Assembly (NCBI RefSeq): GCF_001942305.1
Contig: NZ_MKKE01000012.1
Coordinates: 1-64,000 of the forward strand
DNA: 64,000 bases
Origin: Saccharomonospora sp. CUA-673
GTDB taxonomy: Bacteria; Actinomycetota; Actinomycetes; Mycobacteriales; Pseudonocardiaceae
Direction of reading: 5' to 3'
The notes beneath the pieces were generated by a model, which worked only from the letters and a program-made list of their open reading frames with translations, had not been told where the DNA came from and did not search any database. Shown here in pieces: positions 24,951 through 34,652 of the stretch; within the stretch, counting starts at the first letter, position 1; every line of letters begins with the position of its first letter. Position numbers and translations under genes: made by a program.

Positions 24951-26543
24951 TCACGTCGACCGGCGGCGGCCGAGCACGATCCCGGTGATCGCCGCAGCCA
25001 GTCCGGCCCCCAACAGAACGTACTCGGTTCCCGCGCCGAGCCGGTCCGCCAGCGTAGTGGTCTGCCGCAGCGGCACGTCGGCCACCAGCGACGTCGCCGT
25101 GTACATGTCCGTCTGGCGGGTGACCGTACCGTCCGGCTGCACGACGGCACTGACCCCACTGGTCGCCGCGACCACGACGGCCCGGCCGTGCTCGACGGCC
25201 CGCAGCCGCGCCATGGCCAGCTGTTGGTAGGTCATCTCGCCGTCGCCGAACCACGCGTTGTTGGTCGGCAACACCAACAACTGCGCCCCGGCGTTGACGG
25301 CGTCGCGGGACGGGTAGTCGTAGGCCGCCTCGTAGCAGATCGACAGGCCCACACGGGTGTCGGCGACATCGGTCACGCCCGCCCCGGTGCCCCACCGCAT
25401 GTCGCGGGTGTTGCCGACGAAAGGACTGAACCAGCTGGCGATCGGGCGCATCGGCACGTACTCGGCGAACGGCACGAGCTCCTGCTTGGCGTAGCGTTCG
25501 CCGGGCCCCGCGTCGGGATCGCCCGGGGGGCGCCAGGTGACGACCGCGTTGTCGGTCAGTCCGTCGACGTCGCGGTACAGCGACCCCACCAGCGTGGGCA
25601 CGCCGAGGTCGGCCACGGCCCGGTCGACGTCTGTGTCGTGGCCGCCTGCGATGTCGACCGCGGTCTCGGGCCACACGACCAGGTCCGGGCGCGGCACGTC
25701 GCCGTCGTCGATGCGCTGGGCGAGCCGGCCGCTCTCGGCGAGGGTGTTCTCGCGCAGGACCTCCCGTTCGCCGAGCAGTCCGATGCCGACGTTCGGTGCG
25801 TTGCCCTGCACGATCGCCACCGAGCGGGTGCCGTTCTCGGCCCCGGCGCCGACCGTCGGCCACACGGCCAGGCCCGCAAGGACCGGCACGAGGGCGTAGG
25901 CGGCGACGCGGACGAGGCCGGGCGCGGCGAACTCGCGCCGCATGAGCAGGAGGATCAGCCGCGCCGCCGCGAAGCCCGAGAGCACGACGGCGAAGCCGAC
26001 GAGCGTCGCGCCGCCGACCGAGGCGAGGGCCGTGTAGGCGCCCTCGGGCTGGCTGAAACCGACACGCCCCCAGGGAAATCCGTTGGCGGGCCAGCGGGAC
26101 CGGGCGAACTCCTGCAGCAGGAACACCAGCGCCATCCACACCGGGGCGCCGGGCAGGCGCGCCACCCACGGCATGAGCGCGCACGCCAGGGCGACGTAGA
26201 CCGCGAGGACGCCGGACAGCGCGAGCCACGGCCACGGTCCGAAGTCGACACCGAGGAAGTCCTCGATCCACAACAGGTGCAGCAGGTTGAACGCCAGCCC
26301 GAACACGAGGCCGTAGCCGGCGCTGCCCCACGTGCGCCGGCCCCACAGGACGAGTCCGAGACCGGCGAACGCCACCGGCGCCAACCACCACAGCGGGCGC
26401 GGCGCGAACGCCAGGAACAGCAGCACTCCGGAGGCCGCCGCGCCGGCCAGGCGCAGCGCGATCGGCACCAGTCGGGAGCGGGATGCTGCGGAGCGGTCCG
26501 CGGTGCGGACGGGCGGCGACGACACGGGCTCGGTCTCAGTCAC
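24951..26543 (-). CDS. lnt: Apolipoprotein N-acyltransferase (530 aa)
   Basis: Adds the third acyl chain to the N-terminal cysteine of lipoproteins. The N-terminal third is made of several membrane segments (ASGVLLFLAFAPRPLWWL onward). The periplasmic nitrilase-type domain has the catalytic Glu in VVWPETAVD, Lys in RYAKQELVPFAEY and Cys in LSICYEAAYD. A final helix (LLGAGLAAAITGIVL) follows. The GTG at 26543 begins MTETEPVSSP and overlaps the amidohydrolase stop by 8 bases. In mycobacteria Lnt and Ppm1 are linked; here they are separate genes 63 bases apart. Confidence 0.92.
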   Translation of the reverse strand: MTETEPVSSPPVRTADRSAASRSRLVPIALRLAGAAASGVLLFLAFAPRPLWWLAPVAFAGLGLVLWGRRTWGSAGYGLVFGLAFNLLHLLWIEDFLGVDFGPWPWLALSGVLAVYVALACALMPWVARLPGAPVWMALVFLLQEFARSRWPANGFPWGRVGFSQPEGAYTALASVGGATLVGFAVVLSGFAAARLILLLMRREFAAPGLVRVAAYALVPVLAGLAVWPTVGAGAENGTRSVAIVQGNAPNVGIGLLGEREVLRENTLAESGRLAQRIDDGDVPRPDLVVWPETAVDIAGGHDTDVDRAVADLGVPTLVGSLYRDVDGLTDNAVVTWRPPGDPDAGPGERYAKQELVPFAEYVPMRPIASWFSPFVGNTRDMRWGTGAGVTDVADTRVGLSICYEAAYDYPSRDAVNAGAQLLVLPTNNAWFGDGEMTYQQLAMARLRAVEHGRAVVVAATSGVSAVVQPDGTVTRQTDMYTATSLVADVPLRQTTTLADRLGAGTEYVLLGAGLAAAITGIVLGRRRST

Positions 26544-28172
26544 GGGAGTGGATGACCTCACCGGCGCGGACGGTCCGCAGGCACGTCGGCAGTGGTCCGT
26601 CGGGTTCGAGGGACGGCAGCCCGGGAATGCCCGCGCGCGGGTCGGTCGACCACCGCTGCACGCGGTCGTCGGGGACGGCCACGACGACCTCCACCGGTTC
26701 CCACACGGCGTAGTGCGCGGGCGCGCCGGGCACGAGCGTGCCGGTGACGCCGTCGGCCACACCCGCGGCGCGGTGCCCTCCCCGGGTGTGGGCGTTGAAC
26801 GCGGCCCGCGGCGAGATGCCCGATCCCGGGGTGCGGTGGTGCACCGCGGCGCGCACGCTCTCCCACGGGGCGAGCGGGGTCACGGGCGCGTCCGACCCGA
26901 ACGCCAGCGGCACGCCGGCGGCGGCCAGCGCGGCGAACGGGTTGAGCCCGGCGGCACGCTCTGCGCCGAGGCGGGCGGCGTACATCCCGTCGGTGCCGCC
27001 CCACAGGCCGTCGAACAGCGGCTGCATCGAGGCGGAGACGTTGAACCCGGCCAGCAGTTCGGCCTGCTCGACGTCGATCATCTCGACGTGCTCGAGGCGG
27101 TGCTTGGCGCCGACGAGGGCGCGGCGGCCGAGTTCCTTCTCGGCCAGGCGGAAGCCCTCGACCACCTCGGCGACACCGGCCTCGCCGATGACGTGGAAGC
27201 CGGCCTGCAGACCCGCCTCCGTGCACAGCGCGAGATGCTCGGCGATCTGCGCGGCATCGAGGTAGCGGTTGCCGGTGCTGTCGGGGGCGTCGGCGTAGGG
27301 CTGGTGCAGGGCGGCGGTCCGGGAGCCGAGCGCGCCGTCGACGAGCAGGTCGCCCGCGAGCCCCCGCGCGCCCACGCGGCGTGCCGTGGCCAGGCGTCCG
27401 CGCCGGTGGCGCCCCAGTAGCCCACGACCTCGGGCAGTCCCGGTTCGGCGGCCAGCTCGAGCAGACCGGCCAGGTCGTCCTCGCTGGAGATGCCGGGGGC
27501 GGCGTTCTCGTGCACCGACACGATCCCGAGGGACGCCGCGGTGCGCAGGAAGGTCTCCTGCACGCGCCTGCGGTGTTCGGGGGTCACGGCGGTGCGCGAC
27601 GCCGTCACCAGCGCGGTGTGCGCCTCGCGGGTCACCGGGCCCTCGTCCGACCAGCCGGGCAGCTCGCGCACGCCCGGCGCGAGCTCGACCAGGGCGGTGG
27701 ACACCAGCGCGGAGTGCACGTCGACGCGGCTGAGGTAGACGGGGGCGCCGCCTGCCGCGGCGTCGAGCTCCGCCCGGCTCGGCAGGCGCGGACTGGCCCA
27801 TGTCGTCTCGTCCCAGCCGTGGGCGATCAGCACCTGGCCGGGCCGGGCGGCCTCCCGCACGGCCGTCAGCAGGTCGTCGGCGCTGCGCACCGCGGCGAGG
27901 TCGACGCCGTCCAGGTGCAGGCCGGCGTTGGTCGCGTGCACGTGGGCGTCGACGAAACCGGGCGTGACGAACGCGCCGTCGAGGTCGACGACCTCGGCGT
28001 CCGGGTGCAGTGCGCGGCCCGGCCGGTCCTGGCCCACCCACACCACGACGCCGTCGGTCACGGCCATCGCGGTGGCGTCGCTCGAGGCCGGGGTGTGGAT
28101 GCGGCCGCCGACGAGCAGCGTCGTGTGCGGGCGCGCGGGCGTGCTGGTGGAACTGGCGGGGGAACGCGTCAC
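26536..28172 (-). pseudogene. Amidohydrolase, YtcJ-like, one apparent frameshift
   Basis: A metal-dependent amidohydrolase of the superfamily with an alpha/beta barrel. The first metal-binding HxH is in VDAHVHATNAG and the C-terminal part has LAFGSDAPVTPLAPW. The frame changes near 27391: the first frame reads EVVGYWGATGADA, then the other frame continues LATARRVGARGLAGDLLVDG and ends VIHSRD. One added C restores about 545 residues, the normal length. The GTG at 28172 begins MTRSPASSTS. The exact substrate (an N-acyl or imide compound) is unknown. Confidence 0.75.
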
Positions 28173-28270
28173 GCCGCGAAGTCTGCCACGCCGACCTCGA
28201 CAAGAATCTTTGCGTCGATCCGTCGTTATGGCAGGATTATTTGCACAAGACCGCGACATGAGGAGCAGAA

Positions 28271-29682
28271 GTGACTGCGATCCAGGATCTGCGCTGCACA
28301 CCGCGCCGACCGCCGGCACGGCGACCGGGCTGGGCGGGGAGCAGCCGTACGAGTACCGACGGGCCGAACTGGTCGAACCGGACTGGCGCCGGTTCCCCGG
28401 ATGGCGCGACGTCACCGAGGCCGAATGGCGCGACGCCCAGTGGCAGCGCGTGCACTGCGTCCGCAACCTCAAGCAGCTGCGCGCCGTCGTGGGCGACCTC
28501 GTGCACGAGCGCTTCTTCGACGACTTGGCCGCCGATCAGCACGACATGGCCACGATGTCGATGCTCCTGCCGCCGCAGATGCTCAACACGATCGCCCCGC
28601 ACGCCGGCACCGATCCGCACAAGGTCACCGAGCAGTTCTACGCCGACCCGATCCGCCGGTACATGCTTCCGGCGCGCAGCGACCGCGACACCGAGTGGCC
28701 GAGCCATCCGCATTCCGAGCGCGATTCCCTGCACGAGGCGGAGATGTGGGTCGTCGAGGGGCTGACCCACCGCTACCCCACCAAGGTGCTGGCCGAACTG
28801 CTCTCCACGTGTCCCCAGTACTGCGGGCACTGCACGCGGATGGACCTCGTCGGCAACTCGACCGAGCAGATCGCCAAGCACAAGCTCGAGCTCAAGCCGG
28901 TCGACCGGCAGGACGCGATGATCGACTACCTCAAGCGCACGCCCGGGGTGCGGGACGTGGTCGTCTCCGGCGGCGACGTCGCCAACGTCCCGTGGCACCA
29001 GCTCGAGGCATTCCTGATGCGTCTGCTGGACATCGAGACCGTCCGCGACATCCGGCTCGCCACCAAGGCACTGGCCGGGCTGCCGCAACACTGGCTGCAG
29101 CCCCAGGTCGTCGAGGGTCTCGAGCGCGTCGCCGGCACCGCCCGCAGGCGCGGCGTGAACCTGGCCATCCACACGCACGTCAACCACGTGCAGTCGGTGA
29201 CCCCGCTGGTCGCCGAGGCCGCGCGGACGGCCTTCGAGGTCGGCGTGCGCGACGTGCGCAACCAGGGCGTGCTCATGCGCGGCGTCAACAGCACCCCGGC
29301 CGACCTGCTCGACCTGTGCTTCGCGCTGCAGGGCGAGGCGAACATCCTGCCGTACTACTTCTACATGTGCGACATGATCCCCAACGCCGAACACTGGCGA
29401 CTGTCGGTGCACGAGGCCCAGGAACTGCAGCACGCGATCATGGGCTACCTGCCCGGCTACGCCACCCCGCGGATCGTCTGCGACGTGCCGTACGTCGGCA
29501 AACGCTGGGTCCACCAGCTCGCCGAGTACGACCGGGAACGCGGCATCTCCTACTGGACGAAGAACTACCGCACCGGGATCGAACACGACGACCCCGAGGC
29601 GTTGGAACGCCGCTACCCGTACTACGACCCCATCTCGACGCTGCCCGAGACCGGCAAGGCCTGGTGGCGCGAGGACGGGTAG
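28271..29682 (+). pseudogene. kamA: Lysine 2,3-aminomutase-family radical SAM protein, possible frameshift near the start
   Basis: A radical-SAM, PLP-dependent aminomutase converting L-lysine to beta-lysine, or the related glutamate enzyme. The cluster motif is CPQYCGHC (CX3CX2C), and the conserved strand GVRDVVVSGGDVANVP follows it. The preferred start is GTG 28271 with a strong GAGGAG 6 bases upstream, giving MTAIQD. That frame joins the main frame only if one base is missing near 28290. The alternative is ATG 28258, which needs no repair but lacks a ribosome site. The rest (EQPYEYRR to KAWWREDG) is intact. It is divergent from the amidohydrolase gene. Confidence 0.8.
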
Positions 29683-29801
29683 ACGACCGCACCCACGGGG
29701 CGTAGCGGCCTCGGCACGCACGGAAGCTCGACCGAACGGACCAGCGCCGATTTCGTCGAGTTCGCCCGGTTCCCGAGGGCCGAGACGTAGGGTTCCGGTG
29801 C

Positions 29802-32390
29802 ATGGACGACGGACCGCGGCGGCGTCGGCTGCGCATCCCCGCAGCGTGGCGGTCGGCCCCGCGCGCCGCGTTGTCGCATCCGCTCGTGGCGATCGTCGCC
29901 GGCGTCACGGCACTGTTGACGTGCTTCCTGGCAGCGGCCACGTCGCTGCACTCGTCCGCAGCGGCGGGCGCCGCGATCGAGGACCGTCTCGACAGTGTCT
30001 GCCAGGACCAGTACGGCCCGGTGTTCACCTCGCCGTGGATCGAACCCGACCACGCGCAGACGGTGATCGACACGGTGCGCGAGCACGCGCCCCGGCACGG
30101 GTTCGATGCGCCGATCGTCAGCATGTTCACACCGGAGGGCCAGGCGGAGTTCGCGGGCGGGGAGTACAGCTACCGCATCGGCTACCGCACCGACGGCATC
30201 GAGAACCTCGAGCTGCTCCGCGGCGACGCCTCACCGGGACTGTGGATGGGCACCGAACTCGCCGATGACCGGAACATCCCGCTGGGGACCCGCGGCGGGG
30301 GCGGCGAGCTTCCGGCCACCACGGGCATCTACCGCGATCTGTACCTGCCGGCACCGGATCCGTGGTGCTCGGTGCAGGACCTGTCGATGCCCAACCGGCT
30401 CATCAACATCCCCACCGGACCGGTCCTGTTCGCGACCGACCGCGCCTCGTTCGACGCCGCGCACGACGTCGACGAGCTCGAACGGCTCACCATCACGTTC
30501 CGCGAGGACCCACCGGAGACCCTCCCCGAGGCGGAGGACCGGCTCGACCGGGCCGACGCGCTCATCGCCGCCGTCGACGACACGCTCCGCCGCGGCGGGG
30601 GCGGCGAGATCACCCACGGCTCGACGCCCTTCGCGCGGTCGGCCGATCTCGCCGACCAGGCGCAAGGCAACGTCGGCCTGTCGATCCTCCCGCTGGCCGC
30701 GCTGGCCGTCGCGATCGGCTGCGCCGGGCTGGGCGTGCTCGGCGTGCAGTGGTATCAGCGGCGCTACGCGCAGGTGCGGTTGCACTTCTCGCGCGGCTAC
30801 CGGCCGTCGGCACTGGGCGGTCTGGCACTGGCCGAGCTGGGCTTGCCGATCGTCCTGGGAGGATTGCTGGGCATCGTCGCCGCCCGGATCCTCCTGCCCG
30901 TGTACGGACCGCCGGGGACCGTCGACAGCGGTGAACTCGGCACCGCGACAGCCGCAGGCGCGGGCGCACTGGTGACGTCCGCGGCGTTGGTGTTCGCCGT
31001 CGTCACCATCCGAACCCATCGTGAGTTCCAGCTCCGCCGCCTACCCGGGCGCGCGGACAGGCGGCGGTTTCTCGCGTACGTGCCGTGGGAGCTCGGCACC
31101 GCCGCGTTCGCGTTCGCGGGCTGGCTCCGCCTGGCCGAGTACGGCGGCGCCTCCCGGTCGGGAGATCCACTGCCCCAGGTCGACCCACTGGCGTTGACGT
31201 ACCCGGTCGCCGTCGTGCTGACCGTCGGGATCGTCACGGCGCGGCTCGCGTTCCTGGCGCTCCGGTGGTCGCACCGGGCACGGTTCTGGACCCGGCCGTC
31301 GCTGCAGCTGGCGATCCGGCGGCTCGCGGCCTCCCGCGGCCCCGTGGTCGGCGTGCTCGTCGTGACCGTGCTCGCCGTCGGAACCCTGGCCGTGGGCAGC
31401 CAGGTGTCGTCGAGCCAGCGGGCGGCGCTCGTGGACAAGACCGGCATGTACGTGGGCGCCGAATCCGCCGTGGACGTCGAGCAGGCGATCGGCCTCGGCG
31501 ACGAGCCGGTCCCGGAAGGTGCCCGGGACGGCACGTCCCTGGTCGGGCGGATGAACTCCACGGGCACCGATCCGAAGGTCGCCGTCGTCGATCCCGACAC
31601 GTTCGTCGACGTCGCCTGGACCAGCAGGCTCGAGGAGGACGAACTCCGCGCCCTCCTCGACCGGATGGCCGCGCCCGCCGGCGGCACGCTGCCCGCGATC
31701 AGGGTCGGTGCCCCGGGACCGGTTCCGGAGATCTCCGACGCACCCCCGTTGACCCCGATCGCCCACCTCGACGCGTTCCCGCTGCTCGCCGACGATGCCG
31801 GCTACGTCGTGTCGCGGGATGCCCTGACCGACGAACAACTCGGCGCCATGACGCGGTGGACCCTGCTGTCGACCGGATCGCTCGAGGCGCTCACCGCACC
31901 GTTCCGGGAGGCCGGGCTGGCCCATCCCAACGCCGAGACCCGAAGTGAGGTTCTCGACGCATTGCCGTTCCACGTCGTCGAGTGGACGTTCTCCTTCATC
32001 ACACTGCTCGGGCTCGTGCTGGCGGCCGTCACAGTCCTGGCGTTGGTCGTCGCCGTCGAAACCCGCCGGCGGCAGAACGCCCTCGCGGCGACCCTGTCGA
32101 CGCGGATGGGGATGCGGCGCCGACAGCTGTTGGGGAGCTACCTCGCCGAGCTCGGCGCCGTCGGCGGCATCGCATCGATCGTGGGCACCGTGTGCGGGGT
32201 GATCGTCGCCGCGATCGCGGTGGCCCGGTTCGACCCCGTGCGCTGGCTCGCGCCCGTGGCGGATCTGCCGAACCCGGCCCCCTTCGTCGTCGCCGTCGTG
32301 GGTGCGTGCGCATTCGTCGTGGCGGCCACGGCGTGGTTCGCGGTGCGCGCGACGCGTACCGCCGTCCCTGCGGAGCTGCTCCGTGTCTGA
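29802..32390 (+). CDS. ABC transporter permease, FtsX/MacB-like (862 aa)
   Basis: A large integral membrane protein. The N-terminal helix (VAIVAGVTALLTCFLAA) and a long extracytoplasmic domain are followed by about eight further hydrophobic segments, in the layout of MacB/FtsX permeases. The final part (LGLVLAAVTVLALVVAVETR, GAVGGIASIVGTVCGVIVAA, ending AVPAELLRV) is the second membrane half. It is followed by two ATPase genes with overlapping frames, so it is probably an exporter of lipoprotein or peptide-like substrates. The ATG at 29802 lies 8 bases after TAGGGT, consistent with a leaderless message. Confidence 0.88.
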   Translation: MDDGPRRRRLRIPAAWRSAPRAALSHPLVAIVAGVTALLTCFLAAATSLHSSAAAGAAIEDRLDSVCQDQYGPVFTSPWIEPDHAQTVIDTVREHAPRHGFDAPIVSMFTPEGQAEFAGGEYSYRIGYRTDGIENLELLRGDASPGLWMGTELADDRNIPLGTRGGGGELPATTGIYRDLYLPAPDPWCSVQDLSMPNRLINIPTGPVLFATDRASFDAAHDVDELERLTITFREDPPETLPEAEDRLDRADALIAAVDDTLRRGGGGEITHGSTPFARSADLADQAQGNVGLSILPLAALAVAIGCAGLGVLGVQWYQRRYAQVRLHFSRGYRPSALGGLALAELGLPIVLGGLLGIVAARILLPVYGPPGTVDSGELGTATAAGAGALVTSAALVFAVVTIRTHREFQLRRLPGRADRRRFLAYVPWELGTAAFAFAGWLRLAEYGGASRSGDPLPQVDPLALTYPVAVVLTVGIVTARLAFLALRWSHRARFWTRPSLQLAIRRLAASRGPVVGVLVVTVLAVGTLAVGSQVSSSQRAALVDKTGMYVGAESAVDVEQAIGLGDEPVPEGARDGTSLVGRMNSTGTDPKVAVVDPDTFVDVAWTSRLEEDELRALLDRMAAPAGGTLPAIRVGAPGPVPEISDAPPLTPIAHLDAFPLLADDAGYVVSRDALTDEQLGAMTRWTLLSTGSLEALTAPFREAGLAHPNAETRSEVLDALPFHVVEWTFSFITLLGLVLAAVTVLALVVAVETRRRQNALAATLSTRMGMRRRQLLGSYLAELGAVGGIASIVGTVCGVIVAAIAVARFDPVRWLAPVADLPNPAPFVVAVVGACAFVVAATAWFAVRATRTAVPAELLRV

Positions 32391-33153
32391 AGCCAACGCC
32401 TCGGAAGCCCCGGTGTTCGGAACCACCGTGTCTGCATCGGCCGGGTCCGACTCCACTGTCGGCGGTCCCGTGTTCCGGCTGCGTTCGGTGGGCGTCGAGT
32501 ACGTCACGCCGGCGGGCCCGGTGTCCGGGCTCCGCGACGTCGCCCTGGACGTCGCCCGCACCGGCGTGACCGTGCTGGCCGGTCCGTCCGGGTCCGGCAA
32601 GTCCACGTTGTTGCGGCTGCTCGGCCTGGTCGAACGGCCCACGACGGGCACCGTGGCCTTCGACGGCACGGACGTCGCGTCGTTGAGTCACCAGCGGCGC
32701 CGCGAACTCCGTCGCCGGCGCCTCAGCCTGGTCTTCCAGAATCCGCTCGACAACCTGCTTCCCGCGCTCTCGGTGGGCGAGAACCTGCACGCGGCAGCCG
32801 AGTCGTCGGACCGGGACTGCGTGCCGGAGGAGATCCTGGCCGACCTCGGTCTCGACGGAACGGCCGCGTGGCGGATCGGGGCACTGTCCGGCGGGCAACA
32901 GCAGCGGCTCGCGTTCGGCTGTGTGCTGGCCCGGGGCACGGACGTCGTGCTGTCGGACGAACCGACGTCCCAGCTCGACTCCGCCTCGGCCGATCTGGTG
33001 CTGGACACCCTGCGGCGGCTCGCGGGCCGCGGGTTGACGGTGGTCGTGACGTCGCACGACCCGGAGCTGATCGCCCTCGGCACGCACGTGGTGCGGCTGC
33101 GCGACGGCGCGGTGGACGACGGGCCGGTGGATGGAGGTGGGCCCGATGCCTGA
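32383..33153 (+). CDS. ABC transporter ATPase, first of two (256 aa)
   Basis: An ABC ATP-binding protein with Walker A GPSGSGKST, signature LSGGQQQR and Walker B DVVLSDEPTSQLD, and H-loop TSHD. The N-terminal 30 residues are an acidic Ser/Ala tail. The GTG start at 32383 overlaps the permease stop; CGGAG precedes it. It belongs to the MacB/LolD-like branch, the usual partners of FtsX-like permeases. The next ATPase gene overlaps its 3' end by eight bases. Confidence 0.9.
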   Translation: MSEANASEAPVFGTTVSASAGSDSTVGGPVFRLRSVGVEYVTPAGPVSGLRDVALDVARTGVTVLAGPSGSGKSTLLRLLGLVERPTTGTVAFDGTDVASLSHQRRRELRRRRLSLVFQNPLDNLLPALSVGENLHAAAESSDRDCVPEEILADLGLDGTAAWRIGALSGGQQQRLAFGCVLARGTDVVLSDEPTSQLDSASADLVLDTLRRLAGRGLTVVVTSHDPELIALGTHVVRLRDGAVDDGPVDGGGPDA

Positions 33154-33826
33154 CGTCGACGTCGTGGCCGCGCCGCCGGTGGCGTTGCGCGCGAGCGGTC
33201 TGCGCAGGACGTTTCCCCATCCCGGCGGCGACGTCGAAGTGCTGCGTGGGCTCGAGCTCACGGTCGAACCCGGGGAACTCGTCACCGTCGCCGGCCGCTC
33301 CGGGGCCGGTAAGAGTGCGTTGCTGGCACTGCTGTGCGGCTTCGACACACCCGACGCCGGGGCCGTCCACGTCGGCGACGTGAGAGTCACCGCCGAACTG
33401 CCGTGGCACACCTGTGCGTTGTTGCCCCAGGCGTTCGGCCTGGCGCACGAACTCACCGCAGCGGAGAACGTGGCGCTGCCGCTGCTGTTGACCGGGGCCA
33501 CCGTCGGAGCGGCGATGGACGCGGCAGGGGCGCTGCTCGACCGGCTCCGTCTTGCGTCCCTGACCGACCGATACCCCGGGGAACTGTCGTCGGGCCAGCA
33601 ACAGCGGGTCGCACTGGCCAGGGCGCTCGCACCCCGCCCGGCCGTGTTGATCGCCGACGAGCCCACCGCCCACCTCGACGCCGGGACGACACCCGTCGTG
33701 CTGGAGACGCTGCGCCGGCATGCCGATTCCGGTGCCGCCGTACTGGTCGCCAGTCACGACGAGGCCGTACACGACGTCGCCAACCGCCGCCTCGACCTCG
33801 CCGACGGGACCCTCGCCGGCACGTGA
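33146..33826 (+). CDS. ABC transporter ATPase, second of two (226 aa)
   Basis: A second, different ABC ATPase with Walker A GRSGAGKSA, signature LSSGQQQRVA and Walker B AVLIADEPTAHLD, and an H-loop in ASHDEAV. I chose the ATG at 33146 because GGAGGTGG lies 7 bases before it; ATG 33131 would add five residues. The gene overlaps the first ATPase by eight bases, so permease, ATPase 1 and ATPase 2 form one operon. A 21-base repeat array begins 8 bases after its stop. Confidence 0.9.
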   Translation: MPDVDVVAAPPVALRASGLRRTFPHPGGDVEVLRGLELTVEPGELVTVAGRSGAGKSALLALLCGFDTPDAGAVHVGDVRVTAELPWHTCALLPQAFGLAHELTAAENVALPLLLTGATVGAAMDAAGALLDRLRLASLTDRYPGELSSGQQQRVALARALAPRPAVLIADEPTAHLDAGTTPVVLETLRRHADSGAAVLVASHDEAVHDVANRRLDLADGTLAGT

Positions 33827-33833
33827 CCCGACC

Positions 33834-33980
33834 GTCGCCGTGTCAGCACCCCACGTCGCCGTGTTGGCACGCCACGTCGCCGTGTCAGCACGCCACGTCG
33901 CCGTGTCAGCACGCCACGTCGCCGTGTCAGCAATCTGCGTCGTCGTGTCAGCATTCTGCGACGCCGTGTTGGCAATCCGC
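33834..33980 (+). repeat. 21-base tandem repeat array, seven units, 3' of the ABC operon
   Basis: Seven consecutive units with exact 21-base spacing (33834, 33855, 33876, 33897, 33918, 33939, 33960). The core reads GTCGCCGTGTCAGCA or GTCGCCGTGTTGGCA. The array fills the interval between the stop of the second ATPase (33826) and the convergent TetR gene stop (33989). It shares the unit of the array at 192-304, and each lies just after a stop codon in the sense orientation of the upstream gene. Confidence 0.9.
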
Positions 33981-33988
33981 GTCAGCTG

Positions 33989-34564
33989 CTACCCGGGGCC
34001 GGCGGAGAGGCCGTCCATCAGCAGGTCCAGCAGCCGGTCGATCTGCGGACGTTGATCGGGTCGCTGGCACGCGAGCAGCACCCCGGCCATCTGCGCGACC
34101 ACGTCCTCGGCGGGTACGTCGTCGCGCAGGCCGCCGCTGTCGGCTCCGGCGGCGAGCATCCCCCGGACCGCCTCGCTCAGACGCGTGCGCGTCTCGTCCG
34201 ACGTGATGGCCCCGGAGGCGATCACGTCCCGTAGCGCCTCGGCCATACCGTGCTTGGTGGCGACGAAATCGGCGTAGCGCCCCATCCACGTGCGCAGAGC
34301 CTTCTCCGGAGGCAGCGTCGCGCGCAGCTCGTCCGCGGCGTCGCACAGCTGTCCCAGTTCGTCGCGGTACACCGCCTCGATCAACGCCTCCCGCGACGGG
34401 AAGTGCCGATACAGGGTCCCGATGCCCACCCCTGCGCGGCGTGCGATCGACTCCAGCGACGCCGTGCCGTTCGAATCGCCGAACGCGGCGAGCGCCGCGT
34501 CGATGATCCGCCTGCGGTTCCGGCGCGCGTCCGCCCGCTCGCATCCCTGAACGCCGTCCGACAT
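33989..34564 (-). CDS. TetR-family transcriptional regulator (191 aa)
   Basis: A TetR regulator with helix-turn-helix at about residues 18-62 (IIDAALAAFGDSNGTASLES, IARRAGVGIGTLYRHFPSRE). A larger C-terminal ligand domain follows. The ATG at 34564 is only 4 bases from a GGAGGACCCTCC palindrome, so it may be leaderless with the operator over the start region. It is divergent from an aldo-keto reductase gene and probably represses it and itself. It converges on the ABC operon across the repeat array. Confidence 0.88.
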   Translation of the reverse strand: MSDGVQGCERADARRNRRRIIDAALAAFGDSNGTASLESIARRAGVGIGTLYRHFPSREALIEAVYRDELGQLCDAADELRATLPPEKALRTWMGRYADFVATKHGMAEALRDVIASGAITSDETRTRLSEAVRGMLAAGADSGGLRDDVPAEDVVAQMAGVLLACQRPDQRPQIDRLLDLLMDGLSAGPG

Positions 34565-34568
34565 AGGT

Positions 34569-34580
34569 GGAGGACCCTCC
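34569..34580. promoter_or_regulatory. Palindromic operator, copy 1
   Basis: GGAGG-AC-CCTCC is a perfect palindrome, repeated identically at 34608-34619 (39 bases centre to centre), between the divergent TetR and aldo-keto reductase genes. It is a probable TetR binding site. Confidence 0.65.
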
Positions 34581-34607
34581 GCTTTCGGTGGACCGTGACC
34601 CGTAGAC

Positions 34608-34619
34608 GGAGGACCCTCC
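34608..34619. promoter_or_regulatory. Palindromic operator, copy 2
   Basis: Identical GGAGG-AC-CCTCC palindrome, 33 bases before the aldo-keto reductase start and extended by one more pair (C and G). It probably controls that gene. Confidence 0.65.
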
Positions 34620-34652
34620 GCCTTTGTGCAACGGTACAGGGAGGCAACCACG

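Noticed and set aside
23634-26555. Plus-strand frame of 973 codons
   Set aside because: It is antisense to the recombinase, ppm1 and lnt; composition is Arg/Pro/Gly-rich and has no family features.
33720-34055. Plus-strand frame reading the repeats after the ABC operon
   Set aside because: Made almost wholly of repeat units; no start site or homology.
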